The translations under genes were made by a program, and so were the position numbers. The notes beneath the pieces were generated by a model. That model made no database searches and was not told where the DNA came from. It saw only the letters and a program-made list of their open reading frames with translations. A stretch of DNA of 64,000 nucleotides from JBDTMT01 sp033764095 (GTDB lineage Bacteria > Desulfobacterota > Binatia > HRBIN30 > CADEER01): positions 61,547 to 125,546 of the forward strand of contig JANRJF010000255.1 of the NCBI GenBank assembly GCA_033764095.1, in the 5' to 3' direction. This document shows, piece after piece, positions 27,218-36,205 of the stretch; positions within the stretch are counted from its first letter, which is position 1, and every line of letters starts with the position of its first letter.

Positions 27218-28046
27218 GCGCGGGACTGCCGAGCAGCGCGCGCGCAGTCGCGATGTCGCTGCGAATCTGCGCGAGCAGTGCGTCGATGCCGGCAAACTTC
27301 TGCTCACCGCGCAGCCGAGCCACGAAGGTGAGCTCGAGACGCCGGCCGTAAATGTCGCTGTGGAAGTCGAACAGGTGGGTCTCGACCGAGCGAACGCGAT
27401 TGCCGAAGGTCGGATTGAACCCGATGTTGGCCACACCGTGCAGGGCACGACCGACGACGCGGGCCCGCACCGCGTAGACCCCATCAGCAGGTAGTACCAC
27501 GTCGCGAATGCGCAGGTTGGCGGTCGGGACGCCAAGCGGGGCGCCGCGGTGGAAGCCGTGCACGACGCGACCGTCCACCGACTGATCCCCGCCGAGCCGC
27601 GCACGCACGGCGGCGAGATCGCCCGCCTGCAGTGCGCGACGTATGCCGTCCGAGTCGATTCGGGCGCCATCGACACGAATCGGAGCGACCACCTCGAGCG
27701 CGCCGCCGGACGGCGACACGCCCTCTGCACCGGTGACCGCACAGACCGCGCCCAGCCGCGCCAGAAGTATCTCGTCGGCTATGCGCGCGCGGCCCAGATG
27801 CACCACCCGATCAACGCGCAGCGCCGTCAGCACCGCAAGACGGCGGCGGAGACTCGTGATCGACGGTGTTGCCGGCGGTCGCAACGCCACGACCGCTTCG
27901 CCGCCGTCACGCGCGGCCCGATCGACCAGACGCGCGAGGACGGCGCGGTGACCAAGGTGGATCGCGTCGAACTCGCCGACCGCCACCACGCGGGGCCGAC
28001 CGACGACCGCGGCGGGTACGTCGGCGAGGTGGCGGTGGAGCTGCAT
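27207..28046 (-). CDS. ribF: Bifunctional riboflavin kinase / FAD synthetase
   Basis: A 279-residue protein. The N-terminal adenylyltransferase domain carries GEFDAIHLGH (residues 24-33), slightly off the usual GxFDGVHxGH, and IDSDGIRRALQAGDL. The C-terminal flavokinase domain has GAPLGVPTANL and YAVRARVVG. It makes FMN and FAD. The FMN adenylyltransferase half is divergent and somewhat short, so flavokinase activity is the safer prediction. It lies 19 bases after cpoB. Confidence 0.85.
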   Translation of the reverse strand: MQLHRHLADVPAAVVGRPRVVAVGEFDAIHLGHRAVLARLVDRAARDGGEAVVALRPPATPSITSLRRRLAVLTALRVDRVVHLGRARIADEILLARLGAVCAVTGAEGVSPSGGALEVVAPIRVDGARIDSDGIRRALQAGDLAAVRARLGGDQSVDGRVVHGFHRGAPLGVPTANLRIRDVVLPADGVYAVRARVVGRALHGVANIGFNPTFGNRVRSVETHLFDFHSDIYGRRLELTFVARLRGEQKFAGIDALLAQIRSDIATARALLGSPAHGG

Positions 28047-28065
28047 CGGCGCCCGCCAAGCGCGA

Positions 28066-28878
28066 TTAGTCCGCGAGCGTCTGCAGTTGCTGCCGGGCGA
28101 GCTGCGCTTCCTCGCTCTTCGGATGGTCGCTGATGAGCTTCTGCAGAATGAGCTTGGCGTCGATCTTGTCACCCGAGTTGGAGAACGACGTCGCCAGTGC
28201 CAGCAAAGCGCCGGGCACCTGGTCGCCCTGCGGGTACTTCAGCAAGACCTCGTTGAGCTCGATGATCGACCGGTTGTAGTCGCTCTGCGTGTAGTATGCC
28301 TCACCGATCCAGTACTGCGCGTTGTCCGCCAGCGGCGACTTGGGGTTCGCACGCAGGAACTCGCGGAACTGCTGGACCGACGCTTCGGCCTGGCCTTCGC
28401 GATAGAGCTGCAGCCCCTTGCGATACGATTCCGGCGCGCCGCTGTTCTGCGCCTCGCGCTGCATCGCCAGCGGCGCCGCGTCGCTGCCCGGGACACGCGG
28501 CGGAACCGGCGTCTCGGTCGCGTTGACGTCGCCGAAGGACGCGGTCGGCGTCGGCGTCGCGAGGGAGCGTTCTTCCAGCTCGGCGATCTTCTTGCGCATC
28601 GCCGCGACCTCAGCCGCGGTCCCGCCGCGTTCGCTGACCGAGGCGCGCACCGTATCGAGGCGACGATTGATCGCGTCGATCGCCACCTGCATGTCGGCCA
28701 TGTGGGCGCGCATTTCCTGCTGGTCGCGCTTCACGCGATCGAAATCGGCACGGGTGACGCAGCCACCCAGCAGCAGGCTGACTCCGCAGACCGCGACGAC
28801 GCGCAGCGTCAGCCGCCGACCGTTACGAAGTGCGCCCGTCGATTCTCGCTCCAGCACGACTCCGTCTCCTCGTGACAC
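28066..28878 (-). CDS. cpoB: Tol-Pal system coordinator CpoB (YbgF)
   Basis: A 270-residue periplasmic protein that links Tol-Pal with peptidoglycan synthesis at division. An N-terminal signal peptide ends in a lipobox, LLLGGC. A coiled coil (about 45-100) and a C-terminal TPR block (AQYWIGEAYYTQSDYNRSI, about 150-265) follow. The GTG at 28878 has GAGGAG 8 bases upstream and overlaps pal by 70 bases; a GTG at 28857 is an alternative. E. coli CpoB is not a lipoprotein, so the Cys here is a difference worth noting. Confidence 0.88.
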   Translation of the reverse strand: MSRGDGVVLERESTGALRNGRRLTLRVVAVCGVSLLLGGCVTRADFDRVKRDQQEMRAHMADMQVAIDAINRRLDTVRASVSERGGTAAEVAAMRKKIAELEERSLATPTPTASFGDVNATETPVPPRVPGSDAAPLAMQREAQNSGAPESYRKGLQLYREGQAEASVQQFREFLRANPKSPLADNAQYWIGEAYYTQSDYNRSIIELNEVLLKYPQGDQVPGALLALATSFSNSGDKIDAKLILQKLISDHPKSEEAQLARQQLQTLAD

Positions 28879-29351
28879 AGCGGCAACTCCTCACCGTAGC
28901 TGATGGTCGTCATCCGATCACGACTGATCCCGAGCGCAACCAGGTAGCTCTTTGCGGCAGCGGCACGTTTGGCGCCGAGGGCGAGGTTGTATTCCACCGT
29001 GCCGCGATCATCGCAGTGGCCTTCGATCTCGACCCGGACATCCGGATGATCCTTCAGCCACTCGGCATTTTCCTGCAACGTCTGTCGCGAGGCTTCGTCG
29101 AGCTCGAAGGAATCGTAGTCGAAGCGGATATCTCGCAACGGACCAGTATCGCCGGCGCTGCGTCCCTGCTGGGCGAGCGCCAGACTCCCGCTCCCGCGCC
29201 CGCCGGCGCCGCCGTCAGCGCCGAGCGCGTCTTCGCCGTATCCGGCCTCGCCCTCGCCGCCCGACAGGCCATCGCCTTTCTTCTTGCTCGAGCAGCCGAC
29301 CACCAACAGCGCCGCCAGCGCCACCACCACCAGACCGACCCACCTCATCAT
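28809..29351 (-). CDS. pal: Peptidoglycan-associated lipoprotein
   Basis: A 180-residue outer-membrane lipoprotein. The lipobox LVVGC precedes a Gly-rich linker of about 45 residues. The OmpA-like peptidoglycan-binding domain (about 72-178) has IRFDYDSFELDE, IEGHCDDRGTVEYNLALGAKRA and RRAHFV. It sits between tolB and cpoB in the usual order. The end of the gene overlaps cpoB by 70 bases. Confidence 0.95.
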   Translation of the reverse strand: MMRWVGLVVVALAALLVVGCSSKKKGDGLSGGEGEAGYGEDALGADGGAGGRGSGSLALAQQGRSAGDTGPLRDIRFDYDSFELDEASRQTLQENAEWLKDHPDVRVEIEGHCDDRGTVEYNLALGAKRAAAAKSYLVALGISRDRMTTISYGEELPLCHEETESCWSENRRAHFVTVGG

Positions 29352-29384
29352 CGTCGACCCCTTGTGCCCGAGCGCTTTTCGCGG

Positions 29385-30680
29385 TTACTCGAGCCAACCC
29401 GACCAAGCGGGAGAGCTATCACTGCCCCCCCCACTGGTCAATTCTGCTTGGTTCGCTCCGGAGAGATCAGAGAGCACGATTTTGGAACTGCCGCGCCGCG
29501 TCGAGCTGAAGACGAGGTAGCGCCCGTCCGGCGACCAACTCGGATCCTCGTTGCTCCCGGCGCCGGTGGTCACTTGTCGGGTGTCGCTACCGTCGACCTT
29601 GACGGTGAAGATCTGGAACCGTCCGCCGGTGCGCGCCGCGTAGGCGATTCGGTCCCCCTTCGGCGACCAACTCGGCGAGGTGTTGTACCCGCCGACGGTG
29701 CTGACGCGATGCACGCCGCTGCCGTCGGCGTTCATGATGTAGATCTGCGGCGCGCCGGATCGGTCGGAGCAGAAGACGAGTTGCGAGCCGTCCGGCGACC
29801 AGGACGCCGAGACGTCGACCGCCCAGTGATCGGTCAAGCGGCGCTGCAACGAGCCGTCGGCGTTGAGCAGGGCAATCTCCGGGTTGCCGTCGAACTCGAT
29901 CGTAACGGCCAGATTGCGACCGTCCGGCGACCAGCGCCCGCCGAGGTTGAGGCCGCGCAGGGACGACAGCTTGCTCCAGCCGCCGCGCGGCATCGGTATG
30001 GCGAACAGATCCGGGTTGCCGTTGCGGTATGAGGTCAGCACCAACGCCCGCGCGCCGGGTGCCCACGAGGGCGAGAGGTTCAGCGTATTGGCATCGGTGA
30101 TACGGCGCACCTCGTCGCCGTCGGCGCCCATGACATAGACGTCCTTGAAGCGGCCGCCGCGCGTCGAGAGAAAGGCGATTTGCGAGTCGAACGGCCCGCG
30201 CTCGCCGGTGAACGTCGCCATGATCTCGTCGGCGAAGCGGTTGGCCATGCGGTGCTCGTCGCCGATCACGCCGCGAAAGCGCCGCCCGGTGAGCTGGCGC
30301 CGCTGGCCGACGTCGAACAGGCGCGCTTCGATGGTGAGGTCGTTGCCCTGACGCTCGGCGGTCCCCTTCACGACGGCGAGCGCGCCGACCACCGACCAGT
30401 TGTCGAAGTTGATCGTCTCGGCCGTCACGCCGGAAGTCGCCGCCTGCTCGATGTACGTATCGCTCGGAATGACCCGGAACAGTCCGGAGAGCTCGAGGTC
30501 GCGCCCGAGCACGGCGGCGAACCGGTCGCCCGCCCCGGGGGTGAGGTTCTTCAGCGGCGAGACCGCGATCGGGTAGCGGGTCACCCCGGGGCCGACGATG
30601 GTCGAGCGCACCTGGGCCGCCGCGCGCTGGGCGACGAGCAACGCGGCGATGAGGACGAGGGAGCGGAGCGAACGACGCAT
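29385..30680 (-). CDS. tolB: Tol-Pal system protein TolB
   Basis: A 431-residue periplasmic protein that binds Pal. A signal peptide (ending about AAAQ) is followed by the N-terminal alpha/beta domain and a six-bladed propeller whose blades carry SPSWSPDGxxLVF-type repeats (for example NTSPSWSPKGDRIAY and NEDPSWSPDGRYLVF). The start is immediately after the tolA stop. The gene is in the normal order tolQRAB-pal-cpoB. Confidence 0.96.
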   Translation of the reverse strand: MRRSLRSLVLIAALLVAQRAAAQVRSTIVGPGVTRYPIAVSPLKNLTPGAGDRFAAVLGRDLELSGLFRVIPSDTYIEQAATSGVTAETINFDNWSVVGALAVVKGTAERQGNDLTIEARLFDVGQRRQLTGRRFRGVIGDEHRMANRFADEIMATFTGERGPFDSQIAFLSTRGGRFKDVYVMGADGDEVRRITDANTLNLSPSWAPGARALVLTSYRNGNPDLFAIPMPRGGWSKLSSLRGLNLGGRWSPDGRNLAVTIEFDGNPEIALLNADGSLQRRLTDHWAVDVSASWSPDGSQLVFCSDRSGAPQIYIMNADGSGVHRVSTVGGYNTSPSWSPKGDRIAYAARTGGRFQIFTVKVDGSDTRQVTTGAGSNEDPSWSPDGRYLVFSSTRRGSSKIVLSDLSGANQAELTSGGGSDSSPAWSGWLE

Positions 30681-31931
30681 TCAGGACTCCAGATCGCTCG
30701 CCTGGAAGGTGAGCGTGACGGTGGCAAAGTCGGCGCGGAACTTCTCGGGAACGGGTTCGAGTGGATTGACGGCGCGCACGGCGCGCTCGGCCGACGCGTC
30801 GTACTGCGCGTCGCCGCTCGATTCGATGGTCCGCACGTTCTTGATCTCCCCTTCCGGCGTGATGTTGAACTGCACGACGACAGTCAGCGACTTGTCGGCG
30901 CCGGCCCATGCCCAGGCGGCCTTGATCCGCTCGCGCATGCGTCCTTCGTACAGGATGTACTGCAGGTCGGTCGGCTTACCGCCCGCGCCTTCACCCGGAC
31001 CGGACGAGATCGGACCGCCGGCGCCGGTCGCCCCGGCTCCGCTTCCCTTGCCGACCATGGCGGCGCGACGCTCGACCGCCGCCGCGATCTGCCGATCCGT
31101 GTCGCTTGATCCACTCTCCTTGTCCGGCTTCACCTGCGACGCGCGCTTCTGCACGGCGGCGGCGATCGCCTGATCGCGCTGCGCCGCCTGTTGTGCCTTT
31201 GGATCCGGCTTCGCTTCTGCCTTCTCGGGCGCTTTGACCGGCGCAGGCTGCTTCGCCGGCACCGGCTTGGCCGCGGCTTTGGTGTCGGTCTTCGCGGGCG
31301 GCTTGGCCACCGGTTCGGACTTGGGTGGCACCTTGGGCTCGGGTTTGGCTACGACCTTCGCCTCCGGCTTGGCTGGCGGCTTCGCCACCGCTTTGGGCTC
31401 CACTTTTTCGGGCTTCACCGCCTCGTTCTTGGCAATCGGCTTGGGCGGCGGTGGCTGCACGGCTTCGGCTGGCTTTACTTCCTGTGGCTTGGGCAGCTCC
31501 GCCTTGGAAACCGGCTTCGGCTGCTCTGGAGCCTTCGCAACCGGTGCCGGCGGCGGCGGGGCTGCTGGCTTAGCCAGTGGTTCGGGTTTCGATTGTGGCT
31601 CCGCCGCCGGCGGTTCGACCTGCGGCGCCGCGGCCGCGGGGGGCGGCGCTGGAGCGGCTTCCGCCAGCGGAGCGGCGGGTGGTGGAACGGGCTTGACTGG
31701 CTCGGTGCGCTTACCGACACCTGGAACGAGGTTGGTCCCGCCGAGCACGTCCGGGGCGACGAGATCGACTGTGTACGACTCCAACCGCGGTGGTGTGCTG
31801 AGGAATTGTCCGGGAATCGCGATCAGGAGCGCCAGAACGGCGGCATGCGCCAGCCCCGAGAGGACGACCGTCCAGACCAGCCCGCGATCGACACCGCGTG
31901 GAACACCCAGGTCGGGTGCGGTGGAGATCAT
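30681..31931 (-). CDS. tolA: TolA/TonB-like envelope-spanning protein
   Basis: A 416-residue inner-membrane protein: one N-terminal membrane segment (about 20-40), a very long Pro/Ala/Lys-rich middle (about 65-240, many KPEPK and PPAK repeats), a helical QxxAxxAAxxKRASQ region, and a C-terminal TonB-like domain (about 325-416, RIKAAWAWAGADKSLTVVVQF). Position between tolR and tolB supports TolA. The Pro-rich middle is more TonB-like than the Ala-rich helix of E. coli TolA. Confidence 0.88.
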   Translation of the reverse strand: MISTAPDLGVPRGVDRGLVWTVVLSGLAHAAVLALLIAIPGQFLSTPPRLESYTVDLVAPDVLGGTNLVPGVGKRTEPVKPVPPPAAPLAEAAPAPPPAAAAPQVEPPAAEPQSKPEPLAKPAAPPPPAPVAKAPEQPKPVSKAELPKPQEVKPAEAVQPPPPKPIAKNEAVKPEKVEPKAVAKPPAKPEAKVVAKPEPKVPPKSEPVAKPPAKTDTKAAAKPVPAKQPAPVKAPEKAEAKPDPKAQQAAQRDQAIAAAVQKRASQVKPDKESGSSDTDRQIAAAVERRAAMVGKGSGAGATGAGGPISSGPGEGAGGKPTDLQYILYEGRMRERIKAAWAWAGADKSLTVVVQFNITPEGEIKNVRTIESSGDAQYDASAERAVRAVNPLEPVPEKFRADFATVTLTFQASDLES

Positions 31932-32344
31932 GAGGGACGGGCGGGCGGCTCCGTGATCATGCCCAGCCGCTGCACGCCAGCTTCACGCAACGCGCCGATG
32001 ACGCGCATGACGTCGCCGTAGGGGACCGCCTCGTCGGCGCGCAGGTAGACGTTGCGATCGGGGCGTTCGCGCAGAATGGCCTGCAGCTTGGTCGCCAGCT
32101 CGGAGGGGGCCATGGAGGCGTCGTTGAGATACGTGGCGCCGCCGGCAGCGACGGTCACGACCAGTTGCACCTCTTCGCCGCTCAGCCCACCGGCCTGCAC
32201 CTTGGGCAGATTGACGTCGACGCCCTGGTGCATGATCGGGGCGGTGACCATGAAGATCACCAGCAAGACGAGCATGACGTCGACCAAAGGGGTGACGTTG
32301 ATCTGCGACAGCGCTTCGTTGTTGCGCTCGGAACTGAACGCCAT
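31928..32344 (-). CDS. tolR: TolR (ExbD family)
   Basis: A 138-residue inner-membrane protein with one N-terminal helix. INVTPLVDVMLVLLVIFMVT contains the conserved Asp of the proton channel. The periplasmic part has VYLRADEAVPYGDVMRVIGAL. It is 4 bases downstream of tolQ and overlaps tolA by 4 bases. Confidence 0.95.
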   Translation of the reverse strand: MAFSSERNNEALSQINVTPLVDVMLVLLVIFMVTAPIMHQGVDVNLPKVQAGGLSGEEVQLVVTVAAGGATYLNDASMAPSELATKLQAILRERPDRNVYLRADEAVPYGDVMRVIGALREAGVQRLGMITEPPARPS

Positions 32345-32348
32345 GGCT

Positions 32349-33089
32349 CTACTTGAGGAAGTGACGTTCGGCGATGTTGAGGAATTCGAAGCCGAAGTTG
32401 TCCATCTCGGCGGAGAGGACGCGAATCTGGCGCGAGAAGGAATTGTAGGCGACCACCGCTGGGATGGCGGCGAACAACCCCGTCGCGGTCGCGATCAGCG
32501 CCTCCGCTATGCCTGGCGCGACTGCCTGGATGCTGGACGATTGCGTCGTGCTGAGCCCGAGGAACGCGTGCATGATACCCCACACGGTGCCGAACAGGCC
32601 GATGAACGGCGTCGCGCTGGCGGTGGTGGCGAGGAACGTCAGGGTTCGCTCGAGGTTCGTCAGCTGCTGCGTCGCCGCGCGGCGCATGGCGCGCTCGACG
32701 TTGGCAACCCCACCGAGGTCGGTGCTGAGCTGCGCTTCCTCTGCCTGACGCTTGGCACGAGTCAGACGAAAGAGCTCCTGGTAGCCAGCGCGAAAAACCT
32801 GCGCGACGGGGCTGTCGGTCATCTCCTGGCTGGAGGCATACACGGTGGTGAGATTCTTGGTCTCCCAGAAGCTCTCGATGAAGCGATCCGACGCGCGACG
32901 CGCGGCGCGGATCTGCCGCGCCTTGAACAGGATGATGCCCCAACTGGCGATCGAGAAGAACACCAGGAGGTACAGCACGCCCTGCACGACCGGCCCGGAG
33001 CCGGTCACCATCGTCAGCAGGTCATCCCGCCCTGCGCCCGCGCCGACTGCGAACGCTGCGGTCATCGAGGACGCGATCACCGCGGCCAT
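32349..33089 (-). CDS. tolQ: TolQ (ExbB/MotA proton channel family)
   Basis: A 246-residue protein with three membrane helices (about 35-58, 145-172 and 190-212). ATTASATPFIGLFGTVWGIMHAF and ALIATATGLFAAIPAVVAYN are family motifs. It starts the Tol cluster. ybgC, often directly upstream, is absent; the neighbour is divergent pgk. Confidence 0.95.
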   Translation of the reverse strand: MAAVIASSMTAAFAVGAGAGRDDLLTMVTGSGPVVQGVLYLLVFFSIASWGIILFKARQIRAARRASDRFIESFWETKNLTTVYASSQEMTDSPVAQVFRAGYQELFRLTRAKRQAEEAQLSTDLGGVANVERAMRRAATQQLTNLERTLTFLATTASATPFIGLFGTVWGIMHAFLGLSTTQSSSIQAVAPGIAEALIATATGLFAAIPAVVAYNSFSRQIRVLSAEMDNFGFEFLNIAERHFLK

Positions 33090-33113
33090 ACACCCAACCT
33101 CGCCACCACCCTG

Positions 33114-33180
33114 CGTTCGCGAACGCTATTATGGGCTCTGGAGCGAGTCAATTGAGCGCCGTGCAGGTTTCTTGACTCGC
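33114..33180. promoter_or_regulatory. Divergent tolQ-pgk control region
   Basis: The 138 bases between the two starts contain a perfect 12-base palindrome CGTTCGCGAACG (33114-33125) and a 9-base inverted repeat, GCGAGTCAA (33143-33151) with TTGACTCGC (33172-33180), 20 bases apart. Each arm holds a TTGACT that could serve as a -35 on its own strand, but no well-spaced -10 was found. Confidence 0.3.
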
Positions 33181-33227
33181 GGGGACTCGCTTGGTTGAAA
33201 CGCATGGCGTACCGGGGAGCGATGCAG

Positions 33228-34397
33228 ATGATTTCGCTTGACCAACTCGAGCTCACCGGAAAGCGCGTCTTCGTTCGCGTCGATTTCAACGTCCCATTGA
33301 AAGGGGCGACGGTCACAGACGCAACCCGTATCGACGCGGCGTTGCCGACGATCCGCTACGCAATCGAGCATGGTGCCCGGGTGATACTCGCCTCGCATCT
33401 CGGGCGTCCCAAGGGCAAGGTCGATTCGGCCTTCAGCCTGGCACCGGTGCGTGCCGTACTCGAAGCGAAGCTCGGTCAGCCGGTCGGGCTGGCCCCCGAC
33501 TGTATCGGACCAGCAGTCGAACAGCAGGTCGCGGCGCTTGGCAATGGCCAGGTGTTGCTCTTGGAGAACCTGCGCTTCCACACCGCCGAGGAAAAGAACG
33601 AACCCGGCTTTGCCGCCGCCCTGGCAAGGCTGGCCGATGTCTACGTCAACGATGCGTTCGGCACCGCACACCGCGCGCATGCCTCGACGGCGGGGATGGT
33701 GCCGCTGGTCGCCACACGCGCGGCGGGGTTCCTGCTGCAGCGTGAGTGCGATTTCCTGGGTCGCATTCTGGCCGCGCCGGAGCGGCCCTTGGTGGCGATA
33801 CTGGGGGGCGCCAAGGTCTCCGACAAGATCAAGGTGATCGAGAGCCTGCTGGGGCGAGTCGACAGCCTTTTGATCGGTGGGGCGATGGCCTACACCTTCC
33901 TGCGCGCGCAAGGACTCTCGACCGGAACGTCACTGGTCGAAGAAGCGCAGATCGGCCTCGCCGGCGGCTTGTTGACCACTGCCCAGGCGCGCGGTGTCAG
34001 GCTACTGCTGCCGGTGGACCACGTCGTCGCGCCGAGCGCCGATTCGGCGTCTGACGCGGTGACGGTGCGCACGATTCCAGCCGACAAAATGGGGCTCGAC
34101 ATCGGTGCTGAGACGGTCGCGGCGTTCCGCGCGGTCATTGCCGAGGCGCGCACGGTCTTCTGGAACGGCCCCCTCGGTATGTTCGAGGTGGCGCCCTTCG
34201 ACGCCGGTACGATGGCGGTCGCCGCGGCGGTGGCCGACAGCCGCGCGGTCAGCGTCATTGGGGGCGGGGACTCGGTCGCGGCGATCATGCGCTCTGGGCG
34301 CTCCAACGACATCACACACATCTCGACTGGTGGCGGGGCGTCACTCGAGTTCCTCGAGGGCGTGGCGTTGCCCGGCCTTGTGGCGCTGGAATCATGA
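33228..34397 (+). CDS. pgk: Phosphoglycerate kinase
   Basis: A 389-residue glycolytic kinase that makes ATP from 1,3-bisphosphoglycerate. RVFVRVDFNVPLK, ILASHLGRPKG, LLLENLRFHTAEEKN, ILGGAKVSDKI, and the nucleotide-binding TVFWNGPLGMFE and STGGGASLEFLEG are all present. The ATG at 33228 is 8 bases after GGGGAG; ATGs at 33222 and upstream fit less well. It overlaps tpiA by 4 bases. gap, often directly upstream of pgk, is not here. Confidence 0.96.
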   Translation: MISLDQLELTGKRVFVRVDFNVPLKGATVTDATRIDAALPTIRYAIEHGARVILASHLGRPKGKVDSAFSLAPVRAVLEAKLGQPVGLAPDCIGPAVEQQVAALGNGQVLLLENLRFHTAEEKNEPGFAAALARLADVYVNDAFGTAHRAHASTAGMVPLVATRAAGFLLQRECDFLGRILAAPERPLVAILGGAKVSDKIKVIESLLGRVDSLLIGGAMAYTFLRAQGLSTGTSLVEEAQIGLAGGLLTTAQARGVRLLLPVDHVVAPSADSASDAVTVRTIPADKMGLDIGAETVAAFRAVIAEARTVFWNGPLGMFEVAPFDAGTMAVAAAVADSRAVSVIGGGDSVAAIMRSGRSNDITHISTGGGASLEFLEGVALPGLVALES

Positions 34398-35155
34398 CCG
34401 CCCGCAGACCGCTCCTGGCCGGCAACTGGAAGATGTACGGCACCGCCACGGAGGCGCTGGCACTGGTCGATGCGCTGCTGCCATTGATCGCCCACTTCGT
34501 CGATCGCGACGTCCTGATCGCCCCGCCGTTCACCGCGCTAGCGCCGGTCGCCACGCGCCTGGGCGGCAGCGGGGTACATCTCGCGGGCCAGAATCTCTAC
34601 TGGGAGGATCGCGGCGCCTACACCGGCGAGGTCTCGGGTCCGATGCTGGTGGCGGCAGGGTGTAGTCACGTGATCGTCGGCCATTCGGAACGCCGCCAGC
34701 TGTTCGGCGATCTCGATGACTGGGTGGGGCGCAAGACGGTCGCGGCGTTGCGCGCCGGTCTCATCCCCATCGTCTGCGTCGGCGAGACGCTGGCAGACCG
34801 CGAGGCCGGCGAAACGCTCCAGGTAGTCGCCCGGCAGTTGCGCGCCGCCCTTGTCGACGTCGCGGGAGATGCGTTACCGCGGGTCGTCGTCGCGTACGAG
34901 CCGGTCTGGGCGATTGGCACCGGACGAGTGGCCAGCCCTGGGCAGGCACAGGAGGTCCACGCGGAGTTGCGGGCCTTGCTCGCCTCCCAGGCGACCCCCA
35001 GCGTTGCTGCTGGAATGAGAATCCTCTATGGAGGCAGCGTGAAGCCGGACAATATCGACACGCTGATGCGCCAGCCGGACATCGACGGGGCGCTGGTCGG
35101 CGGCGCTAGCTTGCAGGCCACCGATTTCGCCCGCATCGTCGGCTTCACCGCCTGA
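34394..35155 (+). CDS. tpiA: Triose-phosphate isomerase
   Basis: A 253-residue TIM barrel that interconverts DHAP and glyceraldehyde 3-phosphate. NWKMYGT carries the catalytic Lys. His is H97 in VGHSERRQLF and the catalytic Glu is E169 in AYEPVWAIGTG. RILYGGSVKPDN closes the phosphate site. pgk-tpiA-secG in this order is common in bacteria. Confidence 0.97.
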   Translation: MTARRPLLAGNWKMYGTATEALALVDALLPLIAHFVDRDVLIAPPFTALAPVATRLGGSGVHLAGQNLYWEDRGAYTGEVSGPMLVAAGCSHVIVGHSERRQLFGDLDDWVGRKTVAALRAGLIPIVCVGETLADREAGETLQVVARQLRAALVDVAGDALPRVVVAYEPVWAIGTGRVASPGQAQEVHAELRALLASQATPSVAAGMRILYGGSVKPDNIDTLMRQPDIDGALVGGASLQATDFARIVGFTA

Positions 35156-35181
35156 AAACCGTCCCGCCAGGGGTCCCACAC

Positions 35182-35553
35182 ATGTTCGCAGTCATCACCA
35201 TTATCCACATCCTCGCCTGCATATTCCTCGTCTTGGTCGTCCTGTTGCAGACCGGCAAGGGCGCCGACATGGGAGCCGTTTTCGGCGGCTCGAGCTCGAC
35301 CGTCTTCGGGAGCTCTGGAGCAGGCAACTTTCTGACCAAGCTCACCACCGCGACGGCCATCGTGTTCATGCTCACGTCGCTGGGACTCACCTATTTCTCG
35401 GCCCGTCGGAACAGCGCGACGATCTTCGACTCGGCGCCCGCACCCGCCGCCGCGCCCGCCGCAAATCCTGAAGCTGCTCCGATCGCACCCGTGCCGGATG
35501 GTGCACCGGCCGCCGCGCCTGAAGCTCCTGCGCCGGCGCCTGCGGCTAACTGA
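35182..35553 (+). CDS. secG: Preprotein translocase subunit SecG
   Basis: A 123-residue SecYEG accessory subunit. Two membrane helices (about 3-22 and 55-74) flank the conserved QTGKGADMGAVFGGSSSTVFG loop. The C-terminal 45 residues are an Ala/Pro-rich tail not needed for the family fold. The gene follows tpiA and is followed 24 bases later by tRNA-Leu, an arrangement seen in many bacteria. Confidence 0.95.
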   Translation: MFAVITIIHILACIFLVLVVLLQTGKGADMGAVFGGSSSTVFGSSGAGNFLTKLTTATAIVFMLTSLGLTYFSARRNSATIFDSAPAPAAAPAANPEAAPIAPVPDGAPAAAPEAPAPAPAAN

Positions 35554-35577
35554 ACCTCGATCAACCATCGCCTCCAC

Positions 35578-35661
<84 letters not shown>

Positions 35662-36138
35662 CTCTTCTCTGCACCTGCGTCTTAGCTCAATCAGTCCCTG
35701 CAACGATCCCTCTTAAGGCGCTCCGCGCCTTCACCTTCACGCGCCGCCACCGCGGCCGACGCGCCTCCATCCTGAACCGCACGCGCGCCTCCTGATCCGC
35801 CTCACTTCGCATCCATAGACGAGCCTGAGTTCCCCTCCTCACTGGGGGGATCCGCACACCAGGCCGCCCCGTCGCGGCTCCGGCACGATCCCTGGTGTAG
35901 AAGATCCAGCTGGTCCCTACCGCCGAGCACCCTTCAGGCACCTTCCGCCAGCTCGCTCTCGCAGCTAGAAACCCCGGCGGTGATGGCAGGCGTGCCGCCT
36001 GCGCGCCGACGCCATAGGCGACTGCCTGGCACGATGAGCTCCGCGGTCGCCGTCGACGTCGGAGGATCGAAATCCCTTCGCCACGCCGCTCGTGGCCCGG
36101 CGCCCGTCAAACGGAAGACCAGATACAAGACGCCAGCC
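35662..36138. other. Gene-free gap between tRNA-Leu and the secreted-protein array
   Basis: No convincing gene. A minus-strand frame of 84 codons (35687-35941) is Arg-rich and matches no family I know. Short hairpins occur at 35715-35731 (AAGGCGC/GCGCCTT, loop TCC) and as an 8-base inverted repeat ACACCAGG/CCTGGTGT (35856-35863 with 35891-35898). No integrase or direct repeat of the tRNA end was seen. Confidence 0.5.
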
Positions 36139-36174
36139 AAAAAAAAGGGGCGGGTGGCTCTCGCCACCCGCCCC
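36139..36174 (-). terminator. Strong intrinsic terminator ending the secreted-protein array
   Basis: A perfect 12-bp stem (GGGGCGGGTGGC at 36147-36158 with GCCACCCGCCCC at 36163-36174) with a 4-base loop is followed, on the minus strand, by eight T residues (36146-36139). It lies about 30 bases after the stop at 36206. Confidence 0.9.
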
Positions 36175-36205
36175 CTTCCCAGAGAGCTGAACCCTACGAC
36201 AACCG

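Noticed and set aside
31200..31720. Repetitive DNA in tolA suggesting a separate element
   Set aside because: It is the Pro/Ala/Lys-rich linker of TolA, in frame and flanked by the expected domains.
33146..33200. TTGACT boxes as full promoters for tolQ and pgk
   Set aside because: The best -10 candidates are spaced 12-14 bases (tolQ) or match poorly (pgk), so only a weak control-region entry was kept.
35687..35941. 84-codon minus-strand frame in the gap after tRNA-Leu
   Set aside because: Arg-rich, no ribosome site and no recognised family.
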